A stretch of 64,000 bases of DNA from Angiostrongylus vasorum (GCA_018806985.1 JADANN010000339.1:62001-126000); one strand, 5' to 3'; shown: positions 12,151 through 24,469, counted from the first letter of the stretch. Notes: generated by a model from the letters alone, not told the origin. Numbers and translations are program-made.

Positions 12151-15100
12151 ATGGCACAATTTCTTATTTTCATCGCAGTCGTCGTCATTAACGCAGTTGA
12201 TTCTCGAATAATAAGACAAACAGAAGAGGAGCAGAGGTGAATAATTTCACTAGAGAGTGTTTATCGTTCAACATTCCATTTGGTTCACTATTCATGGATT
12301 GGTGCTAATGTGTAAAGTCGAGTGCTAACATTTTGCTATCTATAAAATTAGTAATCAATATGTATTCTTTCTTTGATAACCTTACACAAAGTTGACAAAC
12401 ACTTTCTATTCGGCTAAGGTTTCGACGTTTTCATCTTAATCAGAGCCGGCGACCTTATGAGTATTATCATTAGGAGATATTAAGAGTCAATATTAGGAGA
12501 AAATTAGGACTAACACGAAGAGTTAGTGGTGAGACTCTACGCTCCGGCTTACACAGCTCCCATCCCCTCCGTTGTTCCCCGATTGATATCATACTTGCCG
12601 AGGAGGTAAAAAACGTTAACTTTATACACTTGGTAGGCTGTGCGAGCAGTAGTACAGTTCTGTAGCGATTGTTTCCGTGGTTGGTAATACCTAAGTAACG
12701 ATTGGTTGAAGGTGGTCAAAGCGTTTACTTCTGCTGCAATTAAGCTTTAAATACTTCTTTCACTAGAATCACTATCGGTCGGTGGTAATTTCAACTGGTT
12801 AGCATATTTTTTTTCACCAGAATTTTACACCACTTGAGTTCGTTACTATATATTTACTGCCACTTTCATAATTTCAGTGATATGGCCGTAGCAGACTGGG
12901 ATCCGACTATTCGGAACCGTTTCGAAAGTTGTCATTCGATCGCCTCTTTTGCGCCAACCTCTGAGCAGTACTGTAAGGTAACATTCATTCGTATTCTACT
13001 GCAAATTTAATATTTCAGTTCATATACGGCACTTTTTTATTTTTTGATTTAGTAACCCTGATTCGCTGTGAAAACCGACTGTTTTATTTTTTGCTTTGTT
13101 TATTTCATAGCACACTAGTATTAGTTTTCAGCCATGTACTATAGCGTTAAAAGGATAAAGGATAAAGCCCTCAGCGTTGATCAATCTCTGAGGGATTCGC
13201 CATGCATTCGACTTCATTAAGCATCGTTTGGAGGTGATTCAATGCATATTTGGCCTTCACAGTGACTCGTGGTGGCCTATCGATGTATCGAGCCAGTGCT
13301 GATCCTCCCAGAAAAGTCTGGCACCAATTTGCCGACCCCGGAGGGATGGAGGACTTGGTGGGCCACGGGCCGTAAGATTGATTCTACGTGTGTGTTGCAG
13401 GGCACCTCCGATCACTGCACCATACGCGCCATTCTATAGCGTTACGATAGGATTTCTCAAATATACCGCACTTTTCCCTCACTTTCTACCTCGCGCTTTC
13501 TTTGCCTAATAACATGTTGGAATACTGAAGAAAGATGCCTTGTTATAACCTCTAAGAAGGTTCTTTCGATTTGTATCATGTGTATTTAGGCTTTCAACAT
13601 GTGCTGCTCAATGCTGTTCGATCCAAACAATGGTGACAAGTGCCAGACAAACGAACAACGATGTATTCCTCTAGAGGTGAGACACTGTTTTGAAGTAGTG
13701 ATTTTTTTTTGTTTTTTTGAAATGAAAGGATGGGACGGGGGCTATTTATATTGCAAATGACTTCGAGTAGTTCCCATTGTGTACTTTAAGCTAGCGTCGA
13801 TCCATTTCATTTGCAATATCATTGTGTTTAGTCATTCATCCACTTTCAGTTCTTCTATTTACCATCTAAGTTCATAGATCCTTTCCTATTGTTTATCCAC
13901 TTTCTAAATCGATAATCTCGTCAACATTTAGTTCCTGCGAGTTCTGAGATCATAAAATTATAAAAAACTGCCTTTTCACGTTCATTTATCTCAAATTGGA
14001 ACCCGAATGAAATTTTCGTTTTTAAAATAGGAAAGTCTTGAAGTTTCCACCTCTTTGGGAACCTAATAGAAATAGAACTTCAAGTAGAATTCTGTCGTCT
14101 AGTAATTCGACTCTTGCTTTTCATTCATAGACACCCAGGATACTGTAATCATACTTGAGTGGCTGCTGGTAAGAATCATAAAAAATCGTGCAGCCTAGAA
14201 CATAGCTTCCATTTGAATGGTAATTTATTGACTGGATCAAAAATTTTTCCGTAGTCTTGAATTCTCTGCTTGCGTTTTCGTAGTACATCATTCCTACCCA
14301 TTTGTGACTATTTTGTTGCTAGCTTGGGAATGATTCCTGGCGCTAGCATACATCTAGATACGCTTGATTATGGGAATGCCAACTCGTTCTCAGCTTAGGA
14401 GACATTGCTCATGTGTGAAACTCATCTTTACCTAGCAGTCCCACACTCCCTGGAACACTCGCTAACCGCGATGAGATAGTTAAATTAGGGGATAACAAAT
14501 ACTTACTTGATTACTTAGATAGCCCCTGCTTTAGCAATTGTGGTTCCCTGGAGTACCGAAGTCAGCCAGGCCAAAGTCTGCTTCAGGTCGTTGTCAATAC
14601 AGGCAGTCGCAGCCTTGGTGGATCTGATAGAGATTTACCACCATGCGACTAGTTTGATACTAGGGCGGTGGTGGCTCCTGTTATTGATTTACCCGTTAAC
14701 TGGGCTTCCGGATGGAAATGTCGCACCGAGAAGATAACAAGCATAGCCAACATTAAAATAAAGAGTAGAGTACACAGTGCACGTCTCAATCATGAAGGTG
14801 ATTAAACTCATGAAACCGTAAAGGATTCTAATGTAGTTTTTTAACATCTTTCTCTTTTTTCTTTCTTCTTGATGTATAAACTTTGCAACGAAGTAGCTAA
14901 TAGATCTAGTTAGATGAGATTACAGGGAGGAGATGCGGACGCCGTTTGCATACAACGTAACTGTACTGAACTCGTCACTACCACTACTACTACGACAACG
15001 GAGGCACCTGTCTCTGTGGAAACATCTCTAAATATAGCTGGTAATTTACAACAACAATAACACTATTGGAAAATCTTAACCTTTTCATTTAATGCCTATT

Positions 15101-18100
15101 CTTTTTAATGGCAAGGTATGTTGCGAAGCATAGCTTGTATAATGCTGAGATATTTGAAAAACTCCGGACCGCAGGTGTCTGCAGTGGGGAACGAACCCGC
15201 TATTGTCCTTTCCTGGGAGTAACGCGTTCACCACCACACCACGCGGCTCCTTTGTTTCGCCTGTCTCTCAGCTAGTTCTATCGATCACTTGCCATCAGCA
15301 ATCACCCGGAGTTTTGCAAATATCCCATCATTATACAAAGTATTGGAAAATTTTTGCCAAAAGTGGCAAGAGTGAATATGGTGGAACTAGATGTACATTT
15401 CCGAATGTGGATACCTACTTGAAATTGTGGCGAAGAATGTTTGTTTAAAACAGGCATAATCGTTTTCAAGTAGATTTTCATACAGTCTTACTAAGCGATA
15501 TATTTTTTGTTTCAATTTGCACCAAATAAAATCCTTCAAGAATGAATCGAGAAAACCTCCGATGATAAATGCTAGCACTTAATCGGGAAGCCAGCGGCTG
15601 AATGAAAAACATAGATTCATCCCACTGTCTTCGTTGTAGTCCTGTGTTGTTCAGTAGTGTTCATCTTCAAAGTATTAGTACCCTCTTCATGTTTCTTTTC
15701 ACAGAAGAAGATAACCACCTTCAAAGTCTTCATTTAGAACGGTTTTACGGGTAGGTTTAATCTTGTAACAAACACTTCGGCTGCTTGCATGCAAACGAGG
15801 GAACTGTAGCTCAGCCGTTTTCGTTTAATTATTTGCTCCCAAGTGACGAGCATCAGCATTTTGCATCGCAGGATAATCTTAAGGGGTTCGCAGCGAAAAT
15901 CCGCGACGAAACAACTCTTTCAGATTGATCTAATAGGTAATTCTCTAACTTTGCGCCATTGTTTAGTTACTTGGTTGCAATGTAGGTGGATCTTCCTCAG
16001 TTTTATTCTTCCTTTTTTCTTTTTTTCTCAGTTATCTCCCGTATTCGATAACTACAATTTCTTGAAAAATGAAGTTGTTTGATAAACGTCGGGATTTTTT
16101 TTCTTTGGCATAACAGTAGTGTTAAAGCTTTTTTGTGTAGGCGTTCGCATACCCATATTTATACACATGTCAATTTTCAGCATTATTCCGCCAACACCAA
16201 AACTTGTTTTGTTGTAGCTGACTCACTTGGATTCATCTTGAATCCCTAGTTGTCCTATTGGTATTTCCTATTTGCGCGTAAGGTAGTTCAACTCATCGCT
16301 TACCATCGTCTGCTGTTAACAGCATTCTCGAAGATAGGTTGCACTAGCAATATGTCTGCTTTCCATCGGTACCGATATCTGTCATAATGTCTACGAAATG
16401 TGAGTGACTACGTCTCAAGGGGAAATCGAACGGCGAGATAGAGATGAGAATGACGATTACCACTTTCATTATACCGCCACTTGCGATGGACATCCAAACA
16501 CGACTACTGTACTTTAAAATATTCACGACAACATTATCCTCATAGTGGAATCATGCTAATGATGGCCACAATATCTCGACTTATGGCGAACTTTATTAGT
16601 TGAGAAGAAATTCGAATATACATATCCTTTTTAACGAGTCCAAGGTTCTGGTATCCTAGAACAATGAAAGTCTTGCTTTTTTTGGGCTCAAGAAACGTAT
16701 TTTTCACGTTATTCCGTCAAGGCTTATAGTTCAGACGTGAAAGCAATTGCACAAGCGGTATCTCGTCGAGTAGTACGTGACACTATTCCGCAATGTACTG
16801 TCGATTTTCGCACCTGTAAAGAAAAAATCGGAGGAAAAAATCTGTGGGGAACTTATACATACTTTTCAGAAGATGGGATAATATCTATTCTATAGCTCTA
16901 TGCAGTTCTCAAATCCTCCAATACTCTATTAATGGAGAAACTGTCGTCTGTTGTCGAAAAGCAGACTTCGCCTCGAAGGCACTAGGGTCAACTCACTGTT
17001 GTATCTAAGTGTTGAACTATTGGAAATGACCTCAGAATTATAATGAAGGTCACATTAAAACATGCTCGTAATTTTAAAAATTTACATACTACTTTGTTTA
17101 AGGGTCTCTCCTGTTGACTCATTTATTATCTCTTGGCGAGTAGCTAAAGCTTTCTGCAGATTTTTTATCTAAAATCCTGCTTCTGCCATATTTTTCCTGG
17201 AAATTCATTTGCGTGAATCTTGCTAAAACACTGTTTTGAGAGAAAAATGTCCTTGACCGTTCCGTATGACAACAAATAAACTTACCTTGTTACTAAGTAA
17301 GATGCACGTTGTTTTTTCTAAAACGTTTGAGCCTCTCACAGCATTTAATTGGTGGGTAAGAAGATTTTCACTGAACCTACTGTATAGTGGTCCACTCTTT
17401 ATAATACGGATTAATCATGAGAATAAAATCATCAATATCGCGTGTGGCACAGTGACAACAGGGACCGTCTAATATATGCGGTCGTAGGTCTGAATATACT
17501 GCACGTACCCTGGGCTATCCGTGTTCTACCATCCCGTCGGGGTCGGCAATTCGGTAGATCACTTGACTGGAAGGACATTAACTTGTTAAATCTCTGGGCA
17601 CCTATTGTTCATTGTGTGGTCCAATATGCCCCCATTTTCATTCATCTCTACGATGCTGTGAATGCGGTAAAATGCTTGGCGCATCCCTGAGGAGGCTGAT
17701 CAATGCAGAGCGCTTTATCTTCCTATCGTTCTACGAAATTATACTCAGGCACCTGTCCATCTCCAATTGTCATTTCCTATCAGAATATGCTGATTAAGAT
17801 CGTTCAATTAGTGCAGGGTGCCCTCTCGTTATGCGCTTAATTGAACCGTCCAGTGAGATGGATGGCCAGCGAACACCGTTTGACAGTCTGCGGAAACAAA
17901 TACAAAATTTATATGAGGGTTAAATTCGGCGAAATCAAATTCCATGATATGGTCTGATCAAACCATCGCACTTCCTATATTTATGCATTTAATTACCTAA
18001 AATCCTTTTTTTTTCTTTTCTTTAAACAAGAGAAATGGAAATTAAGATTTCTGAAATCGAACAAGAGAACGACAAGAGGAGAAAATGGTTACGACTAATA

Positions 18101-19165
18101 AAATTAGTGCGACCTTTTATTTTAAATAAGGCGAAGATAATCAATTAGTCGCCAAAGGCATCTATAATAGGTGCTAGGAGCAGATGTTTTGAGATGTGGA
18201 TTACTATACGATACGGTGTTATGTCCAGGTAAAGCCAGTGCAGGTGTGCCTTACGACAAACTATTAATAACAACCTTTTCTCGTTGAATTGATTTAAATG
18301 CTTGACCCTTGACACTTGAACGCCCCCGTCCTCACTGGTTGTGCGGGCCCTAGCATAATCACCATTTATCGGAGATTTACTGGTTAAGCCATTGTGGTTC
18401 CCTGGAATCCAGAGGCAAGCCTGGCCGAAGTCTACCCTAGGTCTTCACAGCCATGGGAGTCGCAGCCCTTATGGATCAGAGGAAAAAGATTTTCAGAGGG
18501 ATTTAAATACTGCGTCTTGTTAAAAAGCTGTTGGCGTCACAATGAAAGTTAGGAAGAGGGACAATAAGAAATCTAATGGATTTGTATCGAAACAATGTGT
18601 TATTTCTTCCCTACAATGTATATTTTTCCCATTGGATGTTAAAAATAACAATTCTGTTGAGATAATGCGTGCCTTGTGGTTCTATTAATATCTGTTCTGT
18701 AGTAGAAATGCAAAAATTCCATCTGTTATATTCGCTGCCGTAATTGATCCGAGAAAAGACCTGGAGGTGAGGAATGGACTTCTAAGAGCTGTGGCTTTAT
18801 CAACTCCCAGATTTTGATTGTTCTCGAGTAGTTGCACATTCCTATAGCTTCGATTTTCCTTCACTCAGGCAGTTTTCGTTTAAGTCGTTTCCTTTCTTAG
18901 ATTCGATAGCAATACACCTTTTAATATTCATTACTTGGATTACATTATTGACTGCATAGGATCTGAGAATCATCAAGTGTTTCACTGAAAAACTATACAG
19001 CCGTCCAGACTTTCTTTCAACAGAAATTTTTCTATGTACAAGATTTCTGACATCTATACATGTATTGGGTGACTACGTTAAAAAATTTATCATTTTTTAT
19101 TTTTTAATTTAGGCTCAACTTTCTTTGCCACTGCAGTGCTGCTTTCGTTGTGCTTACTGCAGTAG
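12151..19165 (+). CDS. Secreted cysteine-rich, probably GPI-anchored surface protein
   Basis: Firm exons are 12151-12236, 12878-12977, 13590-13676, 14926-15040 and 19113-19165, with GT-AG borders and matching phases (2, 0, 0, 1). Spliced directly they encode 146 residues. Residues 1-18 form a signal peptide (MAQFLIFIAVVVINAVDS). Residues 47-104 carry eight cysteines (47, 61, 67, 68, 80, 87, 99, 104), enough for four disulphides. Eight threonines in a row (109-116) form a likely O-glycosylated stalk. The last exon encodes a hydrophobic tail, STFFATAVLLSLCLLQ, ending in TAG. Small residues before a hydrophobic C-terminus are the pattern of a GPI attachment signal. Exon 1 must be spliced, because reading on gives AGG TGA at once. 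Intron 2 holds a family A SINE, intron 3 family E copies, and the 4-kb last interval holds further repeats and probable extra exons (next entries), giving 216 residues. I recognise no named family. It likely acts at the cell or cuticle surface. Confidence 0.75.
12411..12448 (-). repeat. Family F short repeat in intron 1 of the cysteine-rich gene
   Basis: On the minus strand: CGGCT, CTGATTA, short stem ending GTC, GAAACCTT, AGCCG. Stem I CGGCT/AGCCG is a perfect five pairs. The core has one change (G to T), and the GTC triplet is CTT. Confidence 0.45.
13150..13431 (-). repeat. Family A SINE inside intron 2 of the cysteine-rich gene
   Basis: Near full length, antisense to the host gene. The tail reads AAAGGATAAAGGATAAAG at its plus-strand left end, and the head ends at CACCATACGCGCC. 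It takes up nearly half of the 612-base intron. Confidence 0.85.
14365..14495 (+). repeat. Family E, 3-prime part
   Basis: Starts at the CTCGTTCTCAGCTTAGGAGA region of family E and ends near CGCGATGAGATAG. It lies upstream of a separate family E 5-prime part at 14520-14730, the reverse of the normal order. Confidence 0.6.
14520..14730 (+). repeat. Family E, 5-prime part
   Basis: Covers the family E segment from CAATTGTGGTTCCCTGG to GGATGGAAATG, then stops. Together with 14365-14495 this suggests two truncated insertions or a collapsed tandem pair within intron 3. Confidence 0.65.
15088..15345 (-). repeat. Family C element with inverted ends
   Basis: Left arm near 15136-15167 (TTGTATAATGCTGAGATATT) and right arm near 15309-15342 (complement of the same) are imperfect inverted repeats of about 33 bp. 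The body holds GGACCGCAGGTGTCTGC and CTCAGCTAGTTCTATCGATC. The reversed family tail lies at 15088-15125. Confidence 0.75.
15705..15750 (+). CDS. Probable internal exon of the cysteine-rich gene
   Basis: Preceded by a strong acceptor (TTTCTTTTCACAG) and followed by the donor GTAGGT. Joined to the firm exon ending at 15040 (phase 1) it reads EEDNHLQSLHLERFY and ends in phase 2. It is the first of four short exons between 15.7 and 19.1 kb whose phases chain 1-2, 2-2, 2-0, 0-1 back to the final exon. They are supported only by splice-site quality and phase. Confidence 0.45.
16735..16776 (+). CDS. Possible symmetric cassette exon of the cysteine-rich gene
   Basis: Acceptor GGCTTATAGTTCAG. In phase 2 it reads RESNCTSGISSSST to a donor GTGACA at 16777 (42 bases, phase 2 to 2). 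The same acceptor read in phase 1 instead gives a 27-codon segment to a donor GTAAAG at 16816 (phase 1 to 1), which would skip the neighbouring small exons. Either form adds one or two cysteines. Sequence alone cannot decide between them. Confidence 0.35.
17438..17725 (+). repeat. Family A SINE, degraded
   Basis: The head GCGTGTGGCACAGTGAC and the end GATCAATGCAGAGCGCTTTA are recognisable. The interior is diverged. It lies within the last long interval of the cysteine-rich gene. Confidence 0.6.
18295..18500 (+). repeat. Family E, 5-prime half
   Basis: Runs from AATGCTTGACCCTTGACACTTG to GCAGCCCTTATGGATCAGAGG and then breaks off. It is also inside the long interval of the cysteine-rich gene. 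Confidence 0.7.
18706..18766 (+). CDS. Probable internal exon of the cysteine-rich gene
   Basis: Acceptor TTCTGTAGTAG (a second AG three bases upstream would add one residue) and donor GTGAGG. In the frame that fits the chain it reads NAKIPSVIFAAVIDPRKDLE and ends in phase 0, which the exon at 19001 accepts. No family match. Confidence 0.45.
19001..19061 (+). CDS. Probable penultimate exon of the cysteine-rich gene
   Basis: Acceptor AAAAACTATACAG. It reads PSRLSFNRNFSMYKISDIYT and ends in phase 1 at the donor GTATTG. Only 51 bases, ending in TTTTTTAATTTAG, separate it from the firm final exon at 19113, an ordinary size for a nematode intron. Joining them makes a Cys codon followed by STFFATAVLL. 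The short intron and matching phase make it the best supported of the four extra exons. Confidence 0.5.
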
Positions 19166-19269
19166 AGAAGGTGAGACTAGTATCGATGTAATTTCATTGG
19201 TTTTAATATGTAATCTGTATTTGTCTAGGTGCTATAAGAATTACTAAGTGAAAACAAATACTTTTAATG

Positions 19270-19420
19270 AAAGGCTGAGAGAAAGGCGAAACAAAGGATC
19301 TGCATGGTATGGTGGCGAAAACGTTAGTCCCCGAAAAAGGTTACAGCAGGTTTGATTCTCACCGCAGACACCTACGGTCCGAGTTTTGCAAACATCTCTG
19401 CATCGCTGTAGTGAAATATT
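19270..19420 (+). repeat. Family C element, partial
   Basis: Runs from GGCTGAGAGAAAGGCGAAAC through CCGCAGACACCTACGGTCC to GCAAACATCTCTGCATCG. It starts about 100 bases beyond the stop codon of the cysteine-rich gene. Confidence 0.7.
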
Positions 19421-19724
19421 TTTAGCTTGTTCTTAAATGTTGTATAGCTTCATTTGTCTAGTTTTTTCTGAGACGTAGTAATTTCACAAGCTGAAGTTAC
19501 TGATATTGTCTGTAGATAATTTATCATTAACTCAACAATTTGCCCCGCAAGACAAATATTCTCGATGAATTCATATCGATTCCTTGAGCAGTATAGCACC
19601 CATTTTACGTTATGGCGTAAATGGATGTATGTGTATGCACTGGTGACCATCTGTCTGTCATACACGCTCGATGTTTCCGGCAAAATAACCCAGCAGCCAG
19701 CCGCTGCTCTGCATTAAAGCAACG

Positions 19725-19988
19725 CATTCGGCGTTGATCAATACCTAAGGGAATCAGCATTTATTCGACTCTGTTAACCGTCGTAGAGGTGATGTATTGC
19801 ATATTTCGCCTTAACATTGACTTGAGAGGTTCTGCCATTGTACCAAGACAGTGTTTTTCTCCTAAACAAGTTTTTTGCCAGTTTTCCGAAGTCAGAGAGG
19901 TTAAGGTACTTGGTTAGCACCGTGCGAAAGATCGAATTAACTATCTCTTTCTTATTGCAAGGCACCTTTAAAGACCGTGCTACACCTG
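19725..19988 (-). repeat. Family A SINE, diverged
   Basis: The minus-strand tail GGCGTTGATCAATACCTAAG (as printed on the plus strand), the CCATTGTACCAAGACAGTG region and the head GGCACCTTTAAAGACCGTG are recognisable. It carries many substitutions. Confidence 0.6.
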
Positions 19989-20880
19989 CCTCACAACTCA
20001 GCTGCTTGGCGTTACCACAAAAAAAACATTTCTGTTCGAATTTAGTGAAAGGAAGTACTCAAGTCGGCTGATATTGGTTCTCTTCAGTTTGACGTCATAT
20101 TTTTTGCTGAAATTATTCTCATCTGCGGAATGCATTCAATGCTTCGAAATTTTGGAGGTTTATGTCCATTCGGAGCTCTGAGTGTATTCCACTTTGGTAG
20201 TTAGACCTTAATATTGGCCCACCATCATCATGCGTGCTAGGCAGAAATTTGGGTTTTGGTGTCGAGTTTGTATTTGCTGTTGAACTAAATTTCTAGTCTA
20301 AATGATGCATTTGCTGATCAATGCTAAAGTGGGGATAGCCCATAAAAAATCCGATTTCAAACGGCCAGAGATACGTAGTAGTGAAGCAGCGATTGGCGCT
20401 AGGGATAGTAGAATGGCCGATAGTAGGAATTAAAATAAAAGGTTTCAAACCTCTCCTGTCCTACCACTAAGTTGTATTTTGACAGAAAGTAGCTTTTCAA
20501 TTCTCATCGATCTCCTAGATCTTCAACGAATGGAATCGCTTTTTCTAAAACACACACTTCCTTTCTTGTCCAGAGAACAGGTGAAGGCGGATGTGTCATA
20601 TTAAAAGTGGAAGTAGCCACATTCGAGTACACAAGATCTTGACATAATATCAGATCTTAGAAAAGAGTTACTCGCCTAGCGGATGAGTAAACAATTTCAG
20701 GGAAAAACATTAAAGCTTATACAAAATAAAGTCATGAAGAAGCAACTGTTTTCAATACGGAGTCTCATTTAACTTCCTCATGGATAATCACTGCGGTGAT
20801 CAACGCTTATTGATAAGCTTGCATGATGTTGATAAAGATCTTCGTTGTCATCAACGTTTTGGCCCTTTCACTTTTCTCAG

Positions 20881-21114
20881 AGCTGTGATGATGTCAGTCA
20901 AGTGAAGTTATTTTTCCCGATATGTCTTCGTTGTCGCAGCGGGTTAAATCCGCTTCATCGATGTCACTCAGGTCTGCAATTTTTATACAGGGAGATTATT
21001 GCCGTTCTGCATGAACCGGTTTCATCCAGCAGCTTCCCATATTACAAGACGGCTCATGTTCTATTGCTATCAAAAACATTTGTCATCCAGGTGGACATCC
21101 ATTCCAACGGTTAG
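20881..21114 (+). CDS. Possible terminal coding exon, cysteine-containing, product unknown
   Basis: A strong acceptor (CACTTTTCTCAG) opens a frame beginning SCDDVSQVKLFFPICLRCRS. It stays open for 77 codons to TAG at 21112-21114. A donor-like CAG/GTGGAC at about 21091 would allow splicing onward instead. Four cysteines lie in the first 30 residues. No domain is recognised and no upstream coding partner was found within 1.7 kb. A plus-strand segment at 21233-21284 also has good splice borders, but its phase does not fit. It could be part of an unidentified gene or chance. Confidence 0.25.
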   Translation, partial: SCDDVSQVKLFFPICLRCRSGLNPLHRCHSGLQFLYREIIAVLHEPVSSSSFPYYKTAHVLLLSKTFVIQVDIHSNG

Positions 21115-22121
21115 ATTAATATCGGCAGTCATATAAAGATTTGAAACAATCTTGTGTGAGCTTATCAATAAGTCACGATCATCTTTCCGATTTCCTTACT
21201 ATTAAATTCAAAAGACCGATTTCTGTTCACAGGGTTTTCACTGAAACAAGTGTTCATTGCTCTTGATCATAGGAGTGCTTTTCAGGTATTTCGTCACCCT
21301 TCCACGTTTTCTGCACGTTGTTATCGCCATTTATTCGGCATCAACAATTGTCATAATGGCTGGATCTACGGTTTCGTACTTGTTCATGATCCCATACACA
21401 CATTCTTTATTCTTTCTTTATTCAGGGAGTAGACCTCATTATTAAACGTCCCTATAGTCCATCCGTTCTGTTATCTAATAATCGAAATAGTGATGACTTC
21501 CATTTTAGATTAAACTAACTAGTTCAGTCTCAATAATTTTCTCGTTATTACTGGTTTTAAGCGAAAACTACTCTCTCTTCTTGGTTAAAGTTGGTTGTTG
21601 CTGTTCAGAATTTTGTGAAAGAAGAAGGGATTCTTGGATTAACAGAAAGGAACACTTCTGATACTTAAGTCTCTCACGAAGTTATGCGATGAGAAGATTA
21701 GTTAGTGTCACAAACAAATTGTAGGTGATCATCTTTTATTGTTGTAGTCCTAATGAAGAATGAATCGGTGAAGAATTTGGGCGAAGTGACATTGGCATAG
21801 CCCACTGCATTGTTCTACGTTCCGTAATCCAAGAACATCTTTAGCTTTAAAGCCTCATAAAATTTAAAGTCCTCCATCTAATTCGCTTGCTGACAACTCC
21901 ATATTTTTGCTCCTGCTGTTATTCCTTTATCGATACTTTTTTACAAGTATAGATAGACTGTGAAATGATCATTTCTTCGTATTTCTATCAGCTTGTTTGT
22001 GTGATTCGTTCCTTTGCTTTTGTTTTTTAGGGTTTTAAATAAATCCTAACTGTTTCTATTTGAGCGCTGAGTGTGGCATCTAAAAATTTCCCTGTGAATC
22101 ATTATTTTCCCAATTAAGGGA

Positions 22122-22262
22122 TAAGGAACTGAGCGTGCGGTGTGGATCAATCCGTAGAGGATGCATCGTACATTCGACCTCATTAAAAAATATCTGGTAT
22201 ATTTCGCCAATGGAATGACTTTCGGTGCTTTTCCAATGTATTGAATTAGTCCCTTTTTATTC
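22122..22262 (-). repeat. Family A SINE fragment
   Basis: Only the 3-prime half is recognisable: GTGTGGATCAATCCGTAGAG and CATTCGACCTCATTAA on the plus strand. It is strongly diverged. Confidence 0.5.
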
Positions 22263-22545
22263 TGCTTAACTCTGACATCAATTTAACTGCCCATAAAGCG
22301 TAGTGTGTTATTTCTGTCTGGGCCGCTTGGTTGAACTAACCGCTACGTAAGTATTTCACTTCACCGCTTCACACACCGCAGTTTGATACGTTCCATAACT
22401 TGAGTCCGGCTTTTTAATGTTCGGTGAAAACTTTGCAAGTCAGAAACTGTTGTGCTGTCTAAAAAATATCTTTTTCATCTACAAATTCACATTCGTATAC
22501 TTTTTGCCTAGGTTTCTGAAGTGTGTGGATATTTTAACTTTTTTA

Positions 22546-22735
22546 CTTACTGCCTACTCTTTTTGATGGCAGGCTATATTGCGATAGAACTAGCTGAAAG
22601 ACAGGCGAAACGAAGGACCCGCATGGTGTGGTGGTGAATGCGTTACTCCCCGGAAAGGACAATAGCGCGTTCGTTCCCCACCATAGGCACCTGCGGTCCA
22701 GAGTTTTGCAAATATCTCAGCTTCGTTGAAGTTGT
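22546..22735 (+). repeat. Family C element
   Basis: Starts with the reversed family tail (CTGCCTACTCTTTTTGATGG). It continues through GAACTAGCTGAAAGACAGGC, the tRNA-like CGCATGGTGTGGTGGTGAAT and GCGCGTTCGTTCCCC, and ends at the arm CAAATATCTCAGCTTCGTTG. Confidence 0.8.
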
Positions 22736-22739
22736 GTGG

Positions 22740-24460
22740 ATATTGTTAGAACATTTTCAGCTGCAGGCTTGGTGTTAAAGATTTCCCAAGGGATATCGCT
22801 GGTCGCAAGAGGATCATCATGAGCTGTTCCGATGCAAATTTTGCTCAAAAAAGACGTCACCTATCCTTGTCTTTGTCTAAAGTTGTGTTACGTGTCTGTT
22901 ATTGAGCAGAATCCAAACTTCATCCAATATCCCGATGCGAACTAAAAATGGTTTTTTTTATTGGTTGTGCAGAAAACGTTGAATAGACTCAACCCACGTG
23001 GATATCCTAGATGTTCCAAACGATTTTTTTTTACTGAATAGATATGCTTCAAGTTCAGACTCTTCAAATTACTACCGTCATTGGAAGCAAGTCGCCACCG
23101 ATTTTCAGTTATGAATTCAAGGCTTGGGGAAGCAAAACCACGTCTGCCTTCGTGTAATCCATGTTACTGTTTGTAGGTCGCAGCCACTATAATGTATATG
23201 GATGTTAAGAAGAAGGTAGAAAGAAAGTGATTGACGAAAAAAGTAGATAGTTATGAAATACTTACTTTACCTTTCCTTGCAAAAGATAACTTATTCACTC
23301 TTCATTTTTTGCAAATAGGCAGGTAGAATGTTACATGCTACATAAGATTGAACGTTGGTAAACAGTGAAGCGTATGTTACACATGAACGGCTATTTGGGA
23401 ATCCCCCTGATATCCTCCTTCAGTGATACTGCGCGGTATAGCCGACACAGCTAACTCCTATAACACGATCTTCACGTTTTCCGTGGTTTCCCTCGTGCAA
23501 AAAGCCCAAAAAGGAAATTCTTCTTATAACAGACTATGTTTCTGTTTCTCCTATCACATAAAGGAGCTAAGCTCTCTTATCACCCCTACCATGCGACAAG
23601 GACACACTTACCCGTAACCGGCTTAGGTTACTTGATGGTTAACGGTGTGTAATGCAACAATGACGTGTGGGTGACATTGGTTTTTGAAATCTTATCTCAA
23701 ATCAGTACTATTGGTTTTGCTAAGTATATAGCAATACGCGTAGTCAATGAAGAAACCCAACTTGGAAATCATTTGATCAATGTGAACCTTCTTACGGTAA
23801 TATACGACATCGTCGTGGTATCATTAAATGGCCGTAATTAAAGGGCGCAAAGTAGTTTATGAGCGGATTGTGAATGATCGCTATCTGTGAGACCAGTTCT
23901 ATGAGGTGAAATCGCAGGCGATGTGATTGCTGGGCTTGGCACTCTAAAGTGATGATATCTTCAGGGGTCATAAGTATGGGATATTAAGGGGCGAGCACTA
24001 GCGGAAGTTAGCGGCGTGAATTGTCAGGGTGGAGGACTAGAAATACGCGATATGAACTTAAATGCTGTATTGAGTGTGCTGACCACCTTCGGGTGTCGTA
24101 ATAGGTTATTAGAGGTGGGTAGTGTATCTCTAAAGAACTGTGTTTATTTGAATGCTTGAATGTCGGTCTTCATGAGTCACGAGAACTCGTGAGCACATTT
24201 TTCTTCTAAATGATAATTTACTGCTTGCTATAAACCTTCTTCTGAAAAAAGGGTGCTCAAGCTCCTCTGTGTTCTCACCACTTTCCAACTGTGACTACTT
24301 TCTTTCCATAATGGTACTCATTCCTGGTACTACCCTATTCTTAGTTTAGTTTCGAGATCGAGATGTCGAACTTTCTACCAGCAAGGTAGACCCTACTCTG
24401 CATCTCAACCTTATTTTACTGGTAATTTCTTCTAGAGCAAGAGTTCCTTTCTATGGAATG
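22740..24460. other. No supported gene
   Basis: AT-rich. The stretch 23423-23617 stays open for 64 codons with balanced composition, but it has no splice sites and no homology I can name. Nothing else stands out. Confidence 0.35.
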
Positions 24461-24469
24461 TAGAAAGCC

